A DNA stretch of 64,000 bases from an uncultured Synechococcus sp. (GTDB lineage: Bacteria; Cyanobacteriota; Cyanobacteriia; PCC-6307; Cyanobiaceae): contig CASICK010000001.1 of NCBI GenBank assembly GCA_949373155.1, positions 124,001 through 188,000 on the forward strand, written 5' to 3'. The translations under genes and the position numbers were made by a program. Within the stretch, counting starts at the first letter, position 1. Each line of letters begins with the position of its first letter. Positions 17,556 to 26,208 of the stretch are shown piece by piece. The notes below the pieces were generated by a model that saw only the letters and a program-made list of their open reading frames with translations, did no database searches and was not told where the DNA came from.

Positions 17556-18398
17556 CTAAATCTCGGTCATGTCTGTGTCAAAGCGATATTCCTTTTCCGC
17601 AACATGCACATAGAAGTCGGGATCGTCATGGCCTTGTTGGTAGTCGCCGAAGGTATTGATCCGTTGAAATCCAACCTCACGCATTAGGCGTCTTACATAC
17701 CCGTGGCGCAATGGAAACATATTTAGGTGGTAAGTGCTTCCGTCACTGAAGGCGTAGCGGAAGCGAGCCAGTCCGTCGTCGACGTGCTCCGGTCCAACCT
17801 CAACATCCTTGCCGCAGTACACGTTGCTTTTGCCGCTGGTGGAATTGCCCTCTAGCAAGCGGTCGTAATTTCTGTGATCCAGAATCAAAACTCCGTTGTG
17901 CTTAAGCACGGCGTAATACTCAGCTAAAGCTTTGCGTCGATCTTGCTCACGGAATAGATGTGTGAAGGAATTGCCTAAGCAGATCACGGCATCAAACTCG
18001 CCATGAACGTCTCGATTGAGAAACCGCCAATCGGCATGAACGGTGCGCATTAATAAGTCACGTTCGCGTGCATTTTTAAAAGCGCGCGCCAACATGTTTG
18101 GGCTTCCATCCACACTGACAACATCAAATCCTTCTCGTAATAAACGAACGGAGTGGAAACCTGTGCCAGTGGCAACATCAAGAACAGATTTAGCTCCATG
18201 CTGATGCAATAGTTTGATGAAAAAATCTCCTTCTGCTTTTTCTCTTGCCTCCCAATCAATCAATCGGTCCCAGCGATCAACAAATTGTTCAATGTATTCC
18301 TGCTCGTAATGATCAGTTTCGCGAACCCGTTCAGGTGAGTCTCCGAACTTCTGAGCATCACCTTGCTCGATGGCAGAGGGATTCGTGAAAGGTGACAT
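17556..18398 (-). CDS. bsmA: Glycine/sarcosine N-methyltransferase
   Basis: The 280-residue SAM methyltransferase has motif I VLDVATGTGFHSVRLL near residue 76, the acidic VSVDGSPNML segment and a FDAVICLGNSFTHLF loop. These match glycine sarcosine methyltransferases that make sarcosine and dimethylglycine from glycine. The N-terminus contains DHYEQEYIEQFVDRWDRLIDW, typical of this group. It is the first gene of the betaine operon and faces away from the proVWX transporter genes across about 270 bases that contain two perfect inverted repeats and a candidate promoter. Confidence 0.93.
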   Translation of the reverse strand: MSPFTNPSAIEQGDAQKFGDSPERVRETDHYEQEYIEQFVDRWDRLIDWEAREKAEGDFFIKLLHQHGAKSVLDVATGTGFHSVRLLREGFDVVSVDGSPNMLARAFKNARERDLLMRTVHADWRFLNRDVHGEFDAVICLGNSFTHLFREQDRRKALAEYYAVLKHNGVLILDHRNYDRLLEGNSTSGKSNVYCGKDVEVGPEHVDDGLARFRYAFSDGSTYHLNMFPLRHGYVRRLMREVGFQRINTFGDYQQGHDDPDFYVHVAEKEYRFDTDMTEI

Positions 18399-18426
18399 AG
18401 ATGACTTCTTGTGTGGGAACTGGGAT

Positions 18427-18456
18427 CTTTTAGATCTCGTATCGATGCATTGACAA
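18427..18456 (-). promoter_or_regulatory. Candidate promoter of bsmA
   Basis: On the minus strand a -35-like TTGTCA (18451-18456) and a -10-like TAAAAG (18427-18432) are 18 bases apart and about 30 bases upstream of the bsmA start codon. Confidence 0.42.
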
Positions 18457-18462
18457 ATGCAT
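18445..18462. promoter_or_regulatory. Perfect inverted repeat overlapping the bsmA -35 region
   Basis: ATGCATT and AATGCAT form a perfect 7-bp inverted repeat with a GACA spacer. It covers the proposed -35 box of bsmA, a typical operator position. The binding protein is unknown. Confidence 0.5.
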
Positions 18463-18467
18463 GCTCA

Positions 18468-18492
18468 CACCAAAAGCTTCCGAATTTTGGTG
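18468..18492. promoter_or_regulatory. Second perfect inverted repeat in the bsmA-proV region
   Basis: CACCAAAA (18468-18475) and TTTTGGTG (18485-18492) form a perfect 8-bp inverted repeat with a 9-base spacer, just upstream of the candidate bsmA -35. It may be an activator or repressor site for either divergent operon. Confidence 0.45.
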
Positions 18493-18617
18493 GCTGTTGT
18501 GAACGATATTTCTTCAAGCTAACGCTCGTTTTAGAAATCGTCAGTAAATTCGATCGGCTTTGATTGCCGGTTTGGAACGATTAAGTGGGGTTTCTGCTGT
18601 TTTCATGAAGGAAAGTA

Positions 18618-18644
18618 TTGTGATGCTCTCGCTCTAGCTAAAAT
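18618..18644 (+). promoter_or_regulatory. Possible promoter of proVWX
   Basis: TTGTGA (18618-18623) and TAAAAT (18639-18644) are 15 bases apart, about 27 bases before the proV ATG. The spacing is short for a vegetative promoter, so this is tentative. Confidence 0.28.
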
Positions 18645-18671
18645 ATTTATTGATGCTGGGGCTAATCCGAG

Positions 18672-19811
18672 ATGAATTCGGAGATCTGCCTTGATTCTCT
18701 TTGGAAGATATATGGAGGGACGGCAGATTCAGCGATTAAGCAACTTCAGTCTGGTCTAGATCCACTTGATTTGTATCAGCGAACTGGCCTCCGTGCTGCT
18801 GTTCGCGATGTCTCGCTAGAAATCCAAACGGGCGAAATTTTTGTTGTGATGGGCCTCTCGGGGTCTGGAAAATCCACCCTGCTGCGTCTTCTTAATGGCC
18901 TGATTGAGCCTTGCTCGGGTGAGGTGAGTATTCAGGGGCGGCGGCTGTCTTCACTGGGTCCAATGGAGCTCAACAAGCTTCGTCGTGAGCAGATGGGCAT
19001 GGTGTTTCAGTCCTTTGCGCTCTTCCCGCATCGAACCGTGATCGATAACGCGGCTTTTGGTCTTGAGGTGGCCGGCGTGCCTAGGCCACGGCGCCGAGAC
19101 TTGGCCCTAAAGGCTCTTGAGCGTGTAGGCCTCGGTGATGAATGCCGAAAGTATCCTCATCAGCTTTCTGGGGGGATGCAGCAGCGGGTTGGTCTTGCGC
19201 GAGCGCTGGCTCTTGATCCACCGATCTTGTTGATGGACGAAGCCTTTTCAGCGCTGGATCCGTTGATTCGCAGCGACATGCAGGAGTTGCTGTTGGAATT
19301 GCAGGCGGAGCGGCAACGCACCATCGTTTTTATCTCCCACGACCTGGATGAAGCGATTCGGCTTGGCGATCGGATTGCCCTGATGCAGGACGGCCAAGTG
19401 TTGCAATGCGGAACCGCTCAGTCCCTCCTCAGTGATCCGGCCAGTCGTGCCGTAAGTCACTTTTTTCGAGATATTGATTCCGCAGCGGTGTTGGATGTCG
19501 CTTCGATTGCGGCAATGCCGAGCTCTGTGTTGGTGAATGCTGCTGGTCCATCGGCTGCGTTGGATGCCGTCGTTGGTGACCCTTTGTACGTGCTCGATGA
19601 GAGCAAGCGGTTGCGTGGAGTGCGCACATGCTCTAACGGCTGGATTGAGGCTGATCAGCTAGCAATTCTGCGCGCTGGAACGCGGCTGCGTGATGCGATG
19701 CCGCTTGTTGCCTCGCTTGCTTATCCACCACCTGTAGTGGATGGCGAAGGTTGCTTCTTGGGTGTGATTACACCCCGTCTGCTGTTGCGTTCCCTGGAGG
19801 TCAACGTTTGA
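18672..19811 (+). CDS. proV: Glycine betaine/proline ABC transporter, ATP-binding protein
   Basis: The 379-residue protein has a complete ABC ATPase: Walker A GLSGSGKSTLLR near residue 60, signature LSGGMQQRVGLARAL and Walker B ILLMDEAFSALD. About 110 C-terminal residues have the pattern of a paired CBS module (VLVNAAGPSAALDAVVG, then PLVASLAYPPPVVDG), as in ProV and OpuAA, where it senses ionic strength or nucleotides. It opens a three-gene operon with proW and proX and should energise uptake of betaine or related osmolytes. Next-door betaine synthesis genes support this substrate, by context. Confidence 0.93.
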   Translation: MNSEICLDSLWKIYGGTADSAIKQLQSGLDPLDLYQRTGLRAAVRDVSLEIQTGEIFVVMGLSGSGKSTLLRLLNGLIEPCSGEVSIQGRRLSSLGPMELNKLRREQMGMVFQSFALFPHRTVIDNAAFGLEVAGVPRPRRRDLALKALERVGLGDECRKYPHQLSGGMQQRVGLARALALDPPILLMDEAFSALDPLIRSDMQELLLELQAERQRTIVFISHDLDEAIRLGDRIALMQDGQVLQCGTAQSLLSDPASRAVSHFFRDIDSAAVLDVASIAAMPSSVLVNAAGPSAALDAVVGDPLYVLDESKRLRGVRTCSNGWIEADQLAILRAGTRLRDAMPLVASLAYPPPVVDGEGCFLGVITPRLLLRSLEVNV

Positions 19812-20734
19812 TGGTGCAAGCCCTGCCTTTTGGCTCCACATATGGTTTCGCTGCAGTGCATCAAGCCGGAGCCTTGGGTCTCGCTGTTGATGCTGCAGTG
19901 GTGTGGTTGCTCACCTACGCACAGAGCCTCTTTGACGTTGTCAATGCAGGAGTGATGGCTCTTGTTGTCTTCACAGAGACCTTGCTCATAGCGCCTTCTC
20001 CTTGGACTTTTGCGCTGATCGTGGCTGGTCTTGGCCTCTGGAGAGTGAGCGGTGGATTCGCCTTGTTTGCACTGCTTGGTTTGAACTTGGTGCTGGCGAT
20101 GGGGCTTTGGGATCCCATGATTTCGACCCTCGCACTGGTGTTGACGGCATCATTTCTGGCCTTGCTGATTGGTCTCCCTCTGGGAGTGCTCTCAGCGCGT
20201 CTTCAGCCGGTGTGGCGATTGTTGCGACCTTGCCTTGACCTCATGCAGACCATGCCGGCTTTTGTGTATTTGATCCCGGCAGTGATGTTGTTCAGCACAG
20301 GTGCTGTTCCAGCAATTATCGCCACCTTGGTGTTTGCGATGCCTCCGGTGGTTCGTCTCACCCAGCTCGGGATTCGTCAGGTTCCTCTTGATCTCATTGA
20401 GGCGGGCCGTGCCTTTGGGTGCAGTGAGTTGCAATTGCTCTGGAAGGTGCAGATGCCGAGTGCTTTGCCCACTGTGATGAGTGGCGTCAATCAAACGATC
20501 ATGCTGGCGTTATCGATGGTGGTGATCGCCTCGATGATTGGTGGAGGCGGCCTTGGTGATGTGGTGCTGCGCGGTATTCAACAGCTGGATGTGGGACTTG
20601 GTTTTGAGGGCGGGATTGCGGTTGTGATTCTCGCTGTGATCCTCGATCGACTCAGTCAGAGCTTGATGCTTGAAGGCGAGAGGACGTTGGAAGCGCGCTC
20701 TCGTCGTTGGCGTTCGTTGTGGAGGACACCATGA
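19811..20734 (+). CDS. proW: Glycine betaine/proline ABC transporter, permease
   Basis: The 307-residue membrane permease has about seven hydrophobic spans and the BPD-type EAA loop DLIEAGRAFGCSELQLLWKVQMPSALPTVMSGV characteristic of ProW/OpuAB. The chosen ATG shares one base with the proV stop (TGATG), showing tight coupling; the frame is open further upstream but that part lies within proV. The region around residue 130 (GVLSARLQPVWRLLRPCLDLMQTMPAFVYL) also fits this permease family. Confidence 0.93.
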   Translation: MVQALPFGSTYGFAAVHQAGALGLAVDAAVVWLLTYAQSLFDVVNAGVMALVVFTETLLIAPSPWTFALIVAGLGLWRVSGGFALFALLGLNLVLAMGLWDPMISTLALVLTASFLALLIGLPLGVLSARLQPVWRLLRPCLDLMQTMPAFVYLIPAVMLFSTGAVPAIIATLVFAMPPVVRLTQLGIRQVPLDLIEAGRAFGCSELQLLWKVQMPSALPTVMSGVNQTIMLALSMVVIASMIGGGGLGDVVLRGIQQLDVGLGFEGGIAVVILAVILDRLSQSLMLEGERTLEARSRRWRSLWRTP

Positions 20735-21708
20735 CAGCCCCTCTCTGGCGTCGACGCGCCGTTTTGCTTTCAGGGCTTGGTTTGGCTGCGGCGTCCCTGT
20801 CCAGCCAAGTGCGCTTGAGCCGGCAGCGCCAGGCTGACGCGACCGCATCCACGCCTTCTACTCAAAAAGGCTCGTCATCACAATCGGGCTCTGAGGCGTC
20901 TCAATCGAGCGCAATGGGGCCTTTGCGCTTGGGATGGTCTCCATGGGCTGATGCTGAAGTGATGAGCCTGATCGCCCAGCGGGTGATTCAGCAGGCTTAC
21001 AACCTCCCAGTGGAGCGGGTAATGGCGGATATCGGCATTCAGTACGCCTCTGTGGCAAGAGGCGATCTCGACCTCATGCTGATGGCCTGGTTGCCGTTAA
21101 CGCACAAGGATTACTGGACGCGCGTGCGTGACAGGGTGCTTGATTTCGGTTCGATGTATTCCGGCCGCCTTGGCTGGGTTGTGCCCGATTACGTGGATGC
21201 CTCTGAGCTTCGCTCTATCGCTGATTTGCGCAAGCCTGAATTGGCGGCGCGGTTCGACAACACGGTTCAAGGCATTGACCCAGGTTCAGGCCTTAATCAG
21301 GCCTCTGAACGGGCGTTGGTGGACTACAACCTGAGTGATATGCGCCTGGTTGCCTCCAGTAGCGCAGCCATGACGGCTGTTCTTGATAAAGCGATTCGAG
21401 AGCGACGTTGGGTGGTGGTCACAAGTTGGACTCCGCACTGGATGTTTGCTCGCTACAAGCTCCGCTTCTTGGAAGATCCCCAGCTCGTTTTTGGTGGAGT
21501 GGAGTGGATTCATGCTCTAGGCCGAAAGGGTCTGGATCGCGACCGTCCAGATCTGGCCGGATTCCTTTCGCGTTTTCAGATCCCTGATCGTGAGCTGTCT
21601 GATTTGCTTCTCATGGCCAATGAGCGATCGGCCGAGGTGGCGGTCGAGGACTACCTCGATCGTCATCCGGCCCGAATTCGCTACTGGACCACTGGAACGA
21701 TCAGCTGA
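20731..21708 (+). CDS. proX: Glycine betaine/proline ABC transporter, substrate-binding protein
   Basis: The 325-residue protein begins MTAPLWRRRAVLLSGLGLAAASLSS, an Arg-rich signal sequence that could use the Tat route or act as an anchor. A Ser/Gln-rich linker follows, then an OpuAC-type binding domain (LRLGWSPWADAEVMSLIAQ, IGIQYASVARGDLDLMLMAWLPLTHKDYW, GIDPGSGLNQASERAL, VTSWTPHWMFARYKLRFL). The tryptophans in WSPW, AWLP and SWTPHW are the likely aromatic cage for the quaternary amine. The ATG overlaps the proW stop as ATGA and has a GGAGG ribosome binding site. Confidence 0.92.
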   Translation: MTAPLWRRRAVLLSGLGLAAASLSSQVRLSRQRQADATASTPSTQKGSSSQSGSEASQSSAMGPLRLGWSPWADAEVMSLIAQRVIQQAYNLPVERVMADIGIQYASVARGDLDLMLMAWLPLTHKDYWTRVRDRVLDFGSMYSGRLGWVVPDYVDASELRSIADLRKPELAARFDNTVQGIDPGSGLNQASERALVDYNLSDMRLVASSSAAMTAVLDKAIRERRWVVVTSWTPHWMFARYKLRFLEDPQLVFGGVEWIHALGRKGLDRDRPDLAGFLSRFQIPDRELSDLLLMANERSAEVAVEDYLDRHPARIRYWTTGTIS

Positions 21709-21724
21709 AAAGCACAAGCTGGAG

Positions 21725-23005
21725 TCATGCTGCTGCCGCTGGACGTCTCGGTGGACAGGCCATCAGGGGGCGATGGTGATGACGTCGTGGCGTTCTATTG
21801 GGTGTTGCAATGCTGTTGCGTTGCTGGCCTGCTTCGGTGAGGTCTGCTTGTAAGCGTTCGGTGCAGCACAGCAACCTCGACCAGCTCGGCAGCTGATGGG
21901 CCACGGGCGCTGCCATCAATTCCTCCACTTTGGGACGCAACAAGGTGGCGAAACTTTGGACAGCAAGCTCCTCGCTGTGTCGGTTGTAAGGCAGACGATT
22001 GATTGTTGAATCCAAGCCAAACTGCTGTACACGGTCTTCCCCTACCCGTCGGAACAGCACTTCAAGCGTTGGGATCTGGTCTGGAGACAACATCCGACCT
22101 TCATGCTCCATGAGTCCACGAAGCACGGTGGCAAAAATTTCACTAGCCATCCGTTGCAAGCCCTCGGAAGGAGCATTGCCAAGTGTTTTGTGCTTGTGAT
22201 CAAACAGTCCGAGATCTACTTGGGCGATGCGTCGAGGGGCTACATGGCGATACACCTCTGAAAGCAAGCCGATCTCCAGTCCCCAGTCGGAAGGAATGCG
22301 CAAATTCATGGCCAGATCTCTGGTGAACGCGAACTCGCCGGCTAACGGATAGCGAAAGGATTGGAGATAGCGCAGATAAGGCATTGGGCCAAAGATCTGC
22401 TCCAGGCTGGTGAGGAGTGGGCCCACAAAAAGGCGTGTTGCTCTTCCATGGAGCGTTTGGGTCTCGAGCGAAAGCCTGCTGTAGAACGCTTTCACGTAGG
22501 CCACACCGAGTGAGGGATCGAGCAACGGTCGCAGCATTCTTTGGGGGTAGGCCGGTGAAAAGGTGCGGATGTCTGCATCGAAGAGTCCAACGATCTCAGC
22601 GTTTCTGCAAGCCACACCAAGCCCTTGCCAAACAGCCCAGCCTTTCCCGGGTGGTCCGGTCACATTGAGGCCAAGGGTCTGAAGTGACTGCAGTGTTTCG
22701 GCAACGGCGGGGCCATTGGTCCAGTGCACGCGCACCGGAAATGGCATGTCAGAAAAGAATGCTTCCGCTGCAGCGACGTCGTCGCTGTTCTCCGCTGATA
22801 AAGCGATCACAAGTTCTTCGAGGCCGCTTAGTTCTGCCAGAACCTCACGGATCAGTACGAGCGCAGGACGGCTGAATTCCTCCATGAGGCATGGGATCAG
22901 CAAGGACGTTGGCCGCTGCTTCAGCTGACGCCGAAAGTCTGGGAGATCCAGCTTGCCGAGTCCGTAATCATGAATCGTGGCGATTAATCCCTGCTGAAAA
23001 TCCAT
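21725..23005 (-). CDS. gpgS: Glucosyl-3-phosphoglycerate synthase
   Basis: The 426-residue family 81 glycosyltransferase transfers glucose from an NDP-glucose to 3-phosphoglycerate, the first step of glucosylglycerate synthesis. The metal-binding DxD lies in GLFDADIRTF, and nearby blocks GPPGKGWAVWQGL, GEFAFTRDLAMNLRIPSDWGLEIGLL and VDLGLFDHKHKTLG match the family. The ATG at 23005 (MDFQQGLIATIHDYGLG) is chosen over an upstream frame extension that overlaps the divergent gene. It is divergent from the GH13 gene and gpgP, all three serving the same solute. The C-terminal 30 residues are basic and low complexity. Confidence 0.92.
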   Translation of the reverse strand: MDFQQGLIATIHDYGLGKLDLPDFRRQLKQRPTSLLIPCLMEEFSRPALVLIREVLAELSGLEELVIALSAENSDDVAAAEAFFSDMPFPVRVHWTNGPAVAETLQSLQTLGLNVTGPPGKGWAVWQGLGVACRNAEIVGLFDADIRTFSPAYPQRMLRPLLDPSLGVAYVKAFYSRLSLETQTLHGRATRLFVGPLLTSLEQIFGPMPYLRYLQSFRYPLAGEFAFTRDLAMNLRIPSDWGLEIGLLSEVYRHVAPRRIAQVDLGLFDHKHKTLGNAPSEGLQRMASEIFATVLRGLMEHEGRMLSPDQIPTLEVLFRRVGEDRVQQFGLDSTINRLPYNRHSEELAVQSFATLLRPKVEELMAAPVAHQLPSWSRLLCCTERLQADLTEAGQQRNSIATPNRTPRRHHHRPLMACPPRRPAAAA

Positions 23006-23087
23006 GCGGTGATCAATGCGACAACAATTTGTGGAGCTCTGTTCCATACCTGTTGCACTTGGCAATGGCACGGTGTCGAAGCAGTTA

Positions 23088-24854
23088 ATGGCGAACGAGG
23101 GGTTGCCATCGCTTCTAACGGAGCTCTATGAGCACCATTCTTCGGAGGATCTCAATCGCTTGTCGTCGCAATTGCTGCATTCCGAGCGGTCCGCGACAGA
23201 GAGGGCCGTTTCAGAGGCGCTCGATCTTGGGAGTGCTGAGGCAAAGGCAACGGCAGATTCAATGGCAACGACTGCGCGTTGGGATTCCTCGAGTTGTGTG
23301 TTGATTGCCTACGCCGATACGGTGAGTGCCCATGATCAGCCTGGGCTTCGTTGTTTGCAGGCCCTACTGCATAAGCATTTCAACGGGCTCTCATCGGTTG
23401 TGCACGTGCTGCCGTTCTTGCGTGCAACCAGTGACGGAGGTTTTGCCGTTGCCAGTCATAAGGAGATTGACCCGCGCTTCGGTGATTGGGATGACTTGGC
23501 CGCGTTGGCGGAAGGTCGTCAGTTGATGGCTGATTTGGTCCTCAATCACATTTCAGCGTCTCACCCCTGGGTTCGGGCTTTTCTGAAAGGAGAACAACCT
23601 GGCGCGCAATGTGTGTTGGCAACTGCTCCCAACCCTTGTTGGGACAACGTGGTGCGTCCTCGTAGTTCGGCTCTTTTCACCACTCTTGCGACAGATCGGG
23701 GCCCAGAAACGGTCTGGACCACCTTTGGGCCCGATCAAGTGGATGTGAACTGGCGAGAGCCTGAAGTGTTGCTTGGATTCACACGCCTCCTCGATCTTTT
23801 TTGCAGTTATGGCGTCCAGTGGTTGCGCCTTGATGCCGTGGGGTTTGTTTGGAAAGAGCCTTTCAGTGACTGCATCCATCAGCCGCAGGCCCACCGGTTG
23901 GTTGAAGTGTTGCGCCTTCTCTTGGAATCGCGATGTCCTCAAGGAGTGGTGGTAACGGAAACGAATGTTCCCGAGCAGGAAAATCTGTCTTATTTGGCCA
24001 CTGGCGCTGAAGCTCACCTCGCCTACAACTTTCCTCTGCCTCCGCTTGTCCTCGAGGCTTGTCTCAGTCGTCGTGCTGATCTGCTGAACGATTGGCTTGT
24101 TCGTTGGCCTCAGCTCCCACAACAGACAGGGCTGCTCAATTTCACGGCCTGTCACGACGGGATTGGTTTGCGGCCACTCGAGGGTTTGATGGATTCCGGT
24201 CGATTGCTTCAGTTGCTGCAGCAATGCGAGCAGCGTGGTGGTTTGGTCAGTCACCGGCGCTTGGCCGATGGACTGGAGGTTCCCTATGAGATCAACATCA
24301 GTTGGTGGAGTGCCATGGCGGCTCCTGGGCGGGATCCATCCCACCATCAACGCGCGCGTTTTTTGTTGACGCAGTTGCTGCTGCTTACTTTGCCGGGTGT
24401 GCCTGCGTTCTACCTGCCGGCATTACTGGCAACTCCGAATGACAATGCTCGCTTTCGCATCAGCGGTCATCGCCGCGATCTCAATCGTCCTCAGTTTCAA
24501 CTCGACCGTTTAGAGCGATTATTGGCTGATCCCGAGAGCGATACCAGTCAGGTGTTGGCGTCACTGCAACAAGCGATGGCTGTCCGTCGTGGCCAAACGG
24601 TGTTAGATCCCTTTGCCCCAATGACGGTCCTGAGCGAAGGCCGCTCTGATCTCGTGATTCTGCAGAGGGGAGAAGGGGCAACCGCTCTGTTTGCGATTCA
24701 CAATTTCAGTGATGTTCGCCTCAGTTTCCCGTTGAGCACCCTTGCTGAGGCCACAGGTTCTGTTTGGCATGACGTGTTGACTGGGCATTCTCTTTTTGCG
24801 GGCCAAACGGCTCTCGACCTTGAACCGTTTGCTGTGCATTGGTTGATTCGATGA
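23088..24854 (+). CDS. GH13 sucrose-phosphorylase-like enzyme, probably acting on glucosylglycerate
   Basis: The 588-residue protein is a GH13 member of the sucrose phosphorylase subgroup. It carries the nucleophile in WLRLDAVGF (D249), the acid/base in VVTETNVPEQEN (E291) and the transition-state HD in FTACHDGIG (H356-D357), so it looks active. Relatives split sucrose, glucosylglycerol or glucosylglycerate with phosphate to give glucose-1-phosphate. Because it sits between gpgS and gpgP and overlaps gpgP by 4 bases, a glucosylglycerate phosphorylase role is the best guess. The start is uncertain: ATG at 23088 or 23016. Confidence 0.85.
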   Translation: MANEGLPSLLTELYEHHSSEDLNRLSSQLLHSERSATERAVSEALDLGSAEAKATADSMATTARWDSSSCVLIAYADTVSAHDQPGLRCLQALLHKHFNGLSSVVHVLPFLRATSDGGFAVASHKEIDPRFGDWDDLAALAEGRQLMADLVLNHISASHPWVRAFLKGEQPGAQCVLATAPNPCWDNVVRPRSSALFTTLATDRGPETVWTTFGPDQVDVNWREPEVLLGFTRLLDLFCSYGVQWLRLDAVGFVWKEPFSDCIHQPQAHRLVEVLRLLLESRCPQGVVVTETNVPEQENLSYLATGAEAHLAYNFPLPPLVLEACLSRRADLLNDWLVRWPQLPQQTGLLNFTACHDGIGLRPLEGLMDSGRLLQLLQQCEQRGGLVSHRRLADGLEVPYEINISWWSAMAAPGRDPSHHQRARFLLTQLLLLTLPGVPAFYLPALLATPNDNARFRISGHRRDLNRPQFQLDRLERLLADPESDTSQVLASLQQAMAVRRGQTVLDPFAPMTVLSEGRSDLVILQRGEGATALFAIHNFSDVRLSFPLSTLAEATGSVWHDVLTGHSLFAGQTALDLEPFAVHWLIR

Positions 24855-25660
24855 ACAAAACAGATGCTCTGAACTCAATCCCCTGGTGGGTCGTGACCGA
24901 TCTCGATGGGACCCTGATGGACCATGCCTACAACTGGGAGCCGGCACGGGAGGCGATCCGTGGCTTGCAGTTGCAGGGAATTCCCGTGATCCCGTGTACG
25001 AGCAAAACGGCGGAGGAGGTGAAACGTTTCAGGGCTGCAGCTGGGTTGAAGGATCCGTTCATCGTTGAAAACGGAGGGGCTATTCATGGGCAAACCAGTC
25101 ATGGCGAGCCATGGGAGCTTGCGCTGGGATGCCCTGTGGCCGAGCTTCGTCCGGTTCTGCGAGAGCTTGCGCAGTTGCTTGGTGAGCCGTTGCAACCCAT
25201 TGATGCGCTCTCGGATCAAGAGGCGTTGGACTTTCTTGGTCTGCAGGGCGAAGCGCTGCAGCTGGCTTGTCAGAGGCGTTGGAGTTTGCCCTTTGTGCCC
25301 CCTTCTGCGTCAGCGCGGCAACGGTTGCCAGGCCTCGCCAACCGGCTTGGTTTTGCTGTGGTACAGGGCAACCGTATGGGTCACCTCCTCGGCGCAGAGG
25401 TCAGCAAGGGTCGAGCCCTTGAGGTTTTAAAGCAGCGCAGTGGTGGCTCTCCAGTGCGGGTGCTCGCACTGGGTGACTCTCCCAATGACCAGCCCCTCCT
25501 AGAGGCTGGTGATCTTTCAGTTGTTGTGCCTGGTGCGAATGGCCCCCACCCGGTCTTTGCTGATGCCATTGCTCAGGGCCGCTACCATTTGGCTCCTGCT
25601 TGCCATGCGCATGGCTGGGCTGAGGCGGTCTTTCAGTACGTTCTCAAGGAACAGAGCTGA
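24851..25660 (+). CDS. gpgP: Glucosyl-3-phosphoglycerate phosphatase (HAD, MPGP type)
   Basis: The 269-residue HAD phosphatase of the mannosyl-3-phosphoglycerate phosphatase type removes the phosphate to give glucosylglycerate. Motif I is VVTDLDGTLMDH with the Asp nucleophile near residue 20, motif II lies in PVIPCTSKTAEEV and motif IV in LALGDSPNDQPLL. The ATG overlaps the stop of the GH13 gene (ATGA), so the two are coupled. With gpgS it completes a two-step pathway to glucosylglycerate, a negatively charged compatible solute used by marine cyanobacteria, notably under nitrogen limitation (established for the family). Confidence 0.9.
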   Translation: MNKTDALNSIPWWVVTDLDGTLMDHAYNWEPAREAIRGLQLQGIPVIPCTSKTAEEVKRFRAAAGLKDPFIVENGGAIHGQTSHGEPWELALGCPVAELRPVLRELAQLLGEPLQPIDALSDQEALDFLGLQGEALQLACQRRWSLPFVPPSASARQRLPGLANRLGFAVVQGNRMGHLLGAEVSKGRALEVLKQRSGGSPVRVLALGDSPNDQPLLEAGDLSVVVPGANGPHPVFADAIAQGRYHLAPACHAHGWAEAVFQYVLKEQS

Positions 25661-25749
25661 TGCTGAACACCTCAATCTTTCTCTCAAAGATGGAGTGAAG
25701 CGTTCGCCTCAACGGGAGCAGACTTGATCAGAGACAGGATCAAGCACTG

Positions 25750-26172
25750 ATGACAGCGATTCAATGCCGATACACCGGTGACTTGCACTGCACGGCTCAG
25801 CACGGACCCTCGGGCACCGTCCTAAAGACCGATGCGCCAACGGATCATGATGGCCTCGGTGAAAGCTTTTCGCCGACTGACCTGCTGGCAACAGCCCTTG
25901 GAACGTGCATCTTGACGATCATGGGGATCGCCGCACGCCGCCGCGGCTGGGATCTCGTTGACGCCAACGTCATCGTTGAAAAAACAATGACGACTGAGGG
26001 GCCGCGACGCATTGAAAGCCTTCAAGCTCAGATCAGCCTCCCTGTTGCCCTTAGCCAGGAACAAAAGGCCTTGTTGAAGCGAGTCGCGAATGATTGCCCC
26101 GTTAAACGAAACCTCGACGCTTCAATGACGATTGACTTGATCTGGAGCGACGCAAGTTCTATGGCTCTTTAG
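25750..26172 (+). CDS. OsmC/Ohr family protein
   Basis: The 140-residue protein has the OsmC fold pattern: a beta-rich N-terminus (CRYTGDLHCTAQHGPSGTVLKTDAP), ESFSPTDLLATALGTCILTIMGIAARRRGWDL with the first conserved Cys, and VANDCPVKRNLDASMTI with the second. The two cysteines are the catalytic pair of thiol-dependent hydroperoxide reductases. OsmC proteins detoxify organic peroxides and are often induced by osmotic stress, in keeping with the osmolyte genes next door. The start ATG follows the gpgP stop by about 90 bases. Confidence 0.9.
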   Translation: MTAIQCRYTGDLHCTAQHGPSGTVLKTDAPTDHDGLGESFSPTDLLATALGTCILTIMGIAARRRGWDLVDANVIVEKTMTTEGPRRIESLQAQISLPVALSQEQKALLKRVANDCPVKRNLDASMTIDLIWSDASSMAL

Positions 26173-26208
26173 TTGCTTGATCAACGCCGTCCAGGCGAGG
26201 AGATTTTG

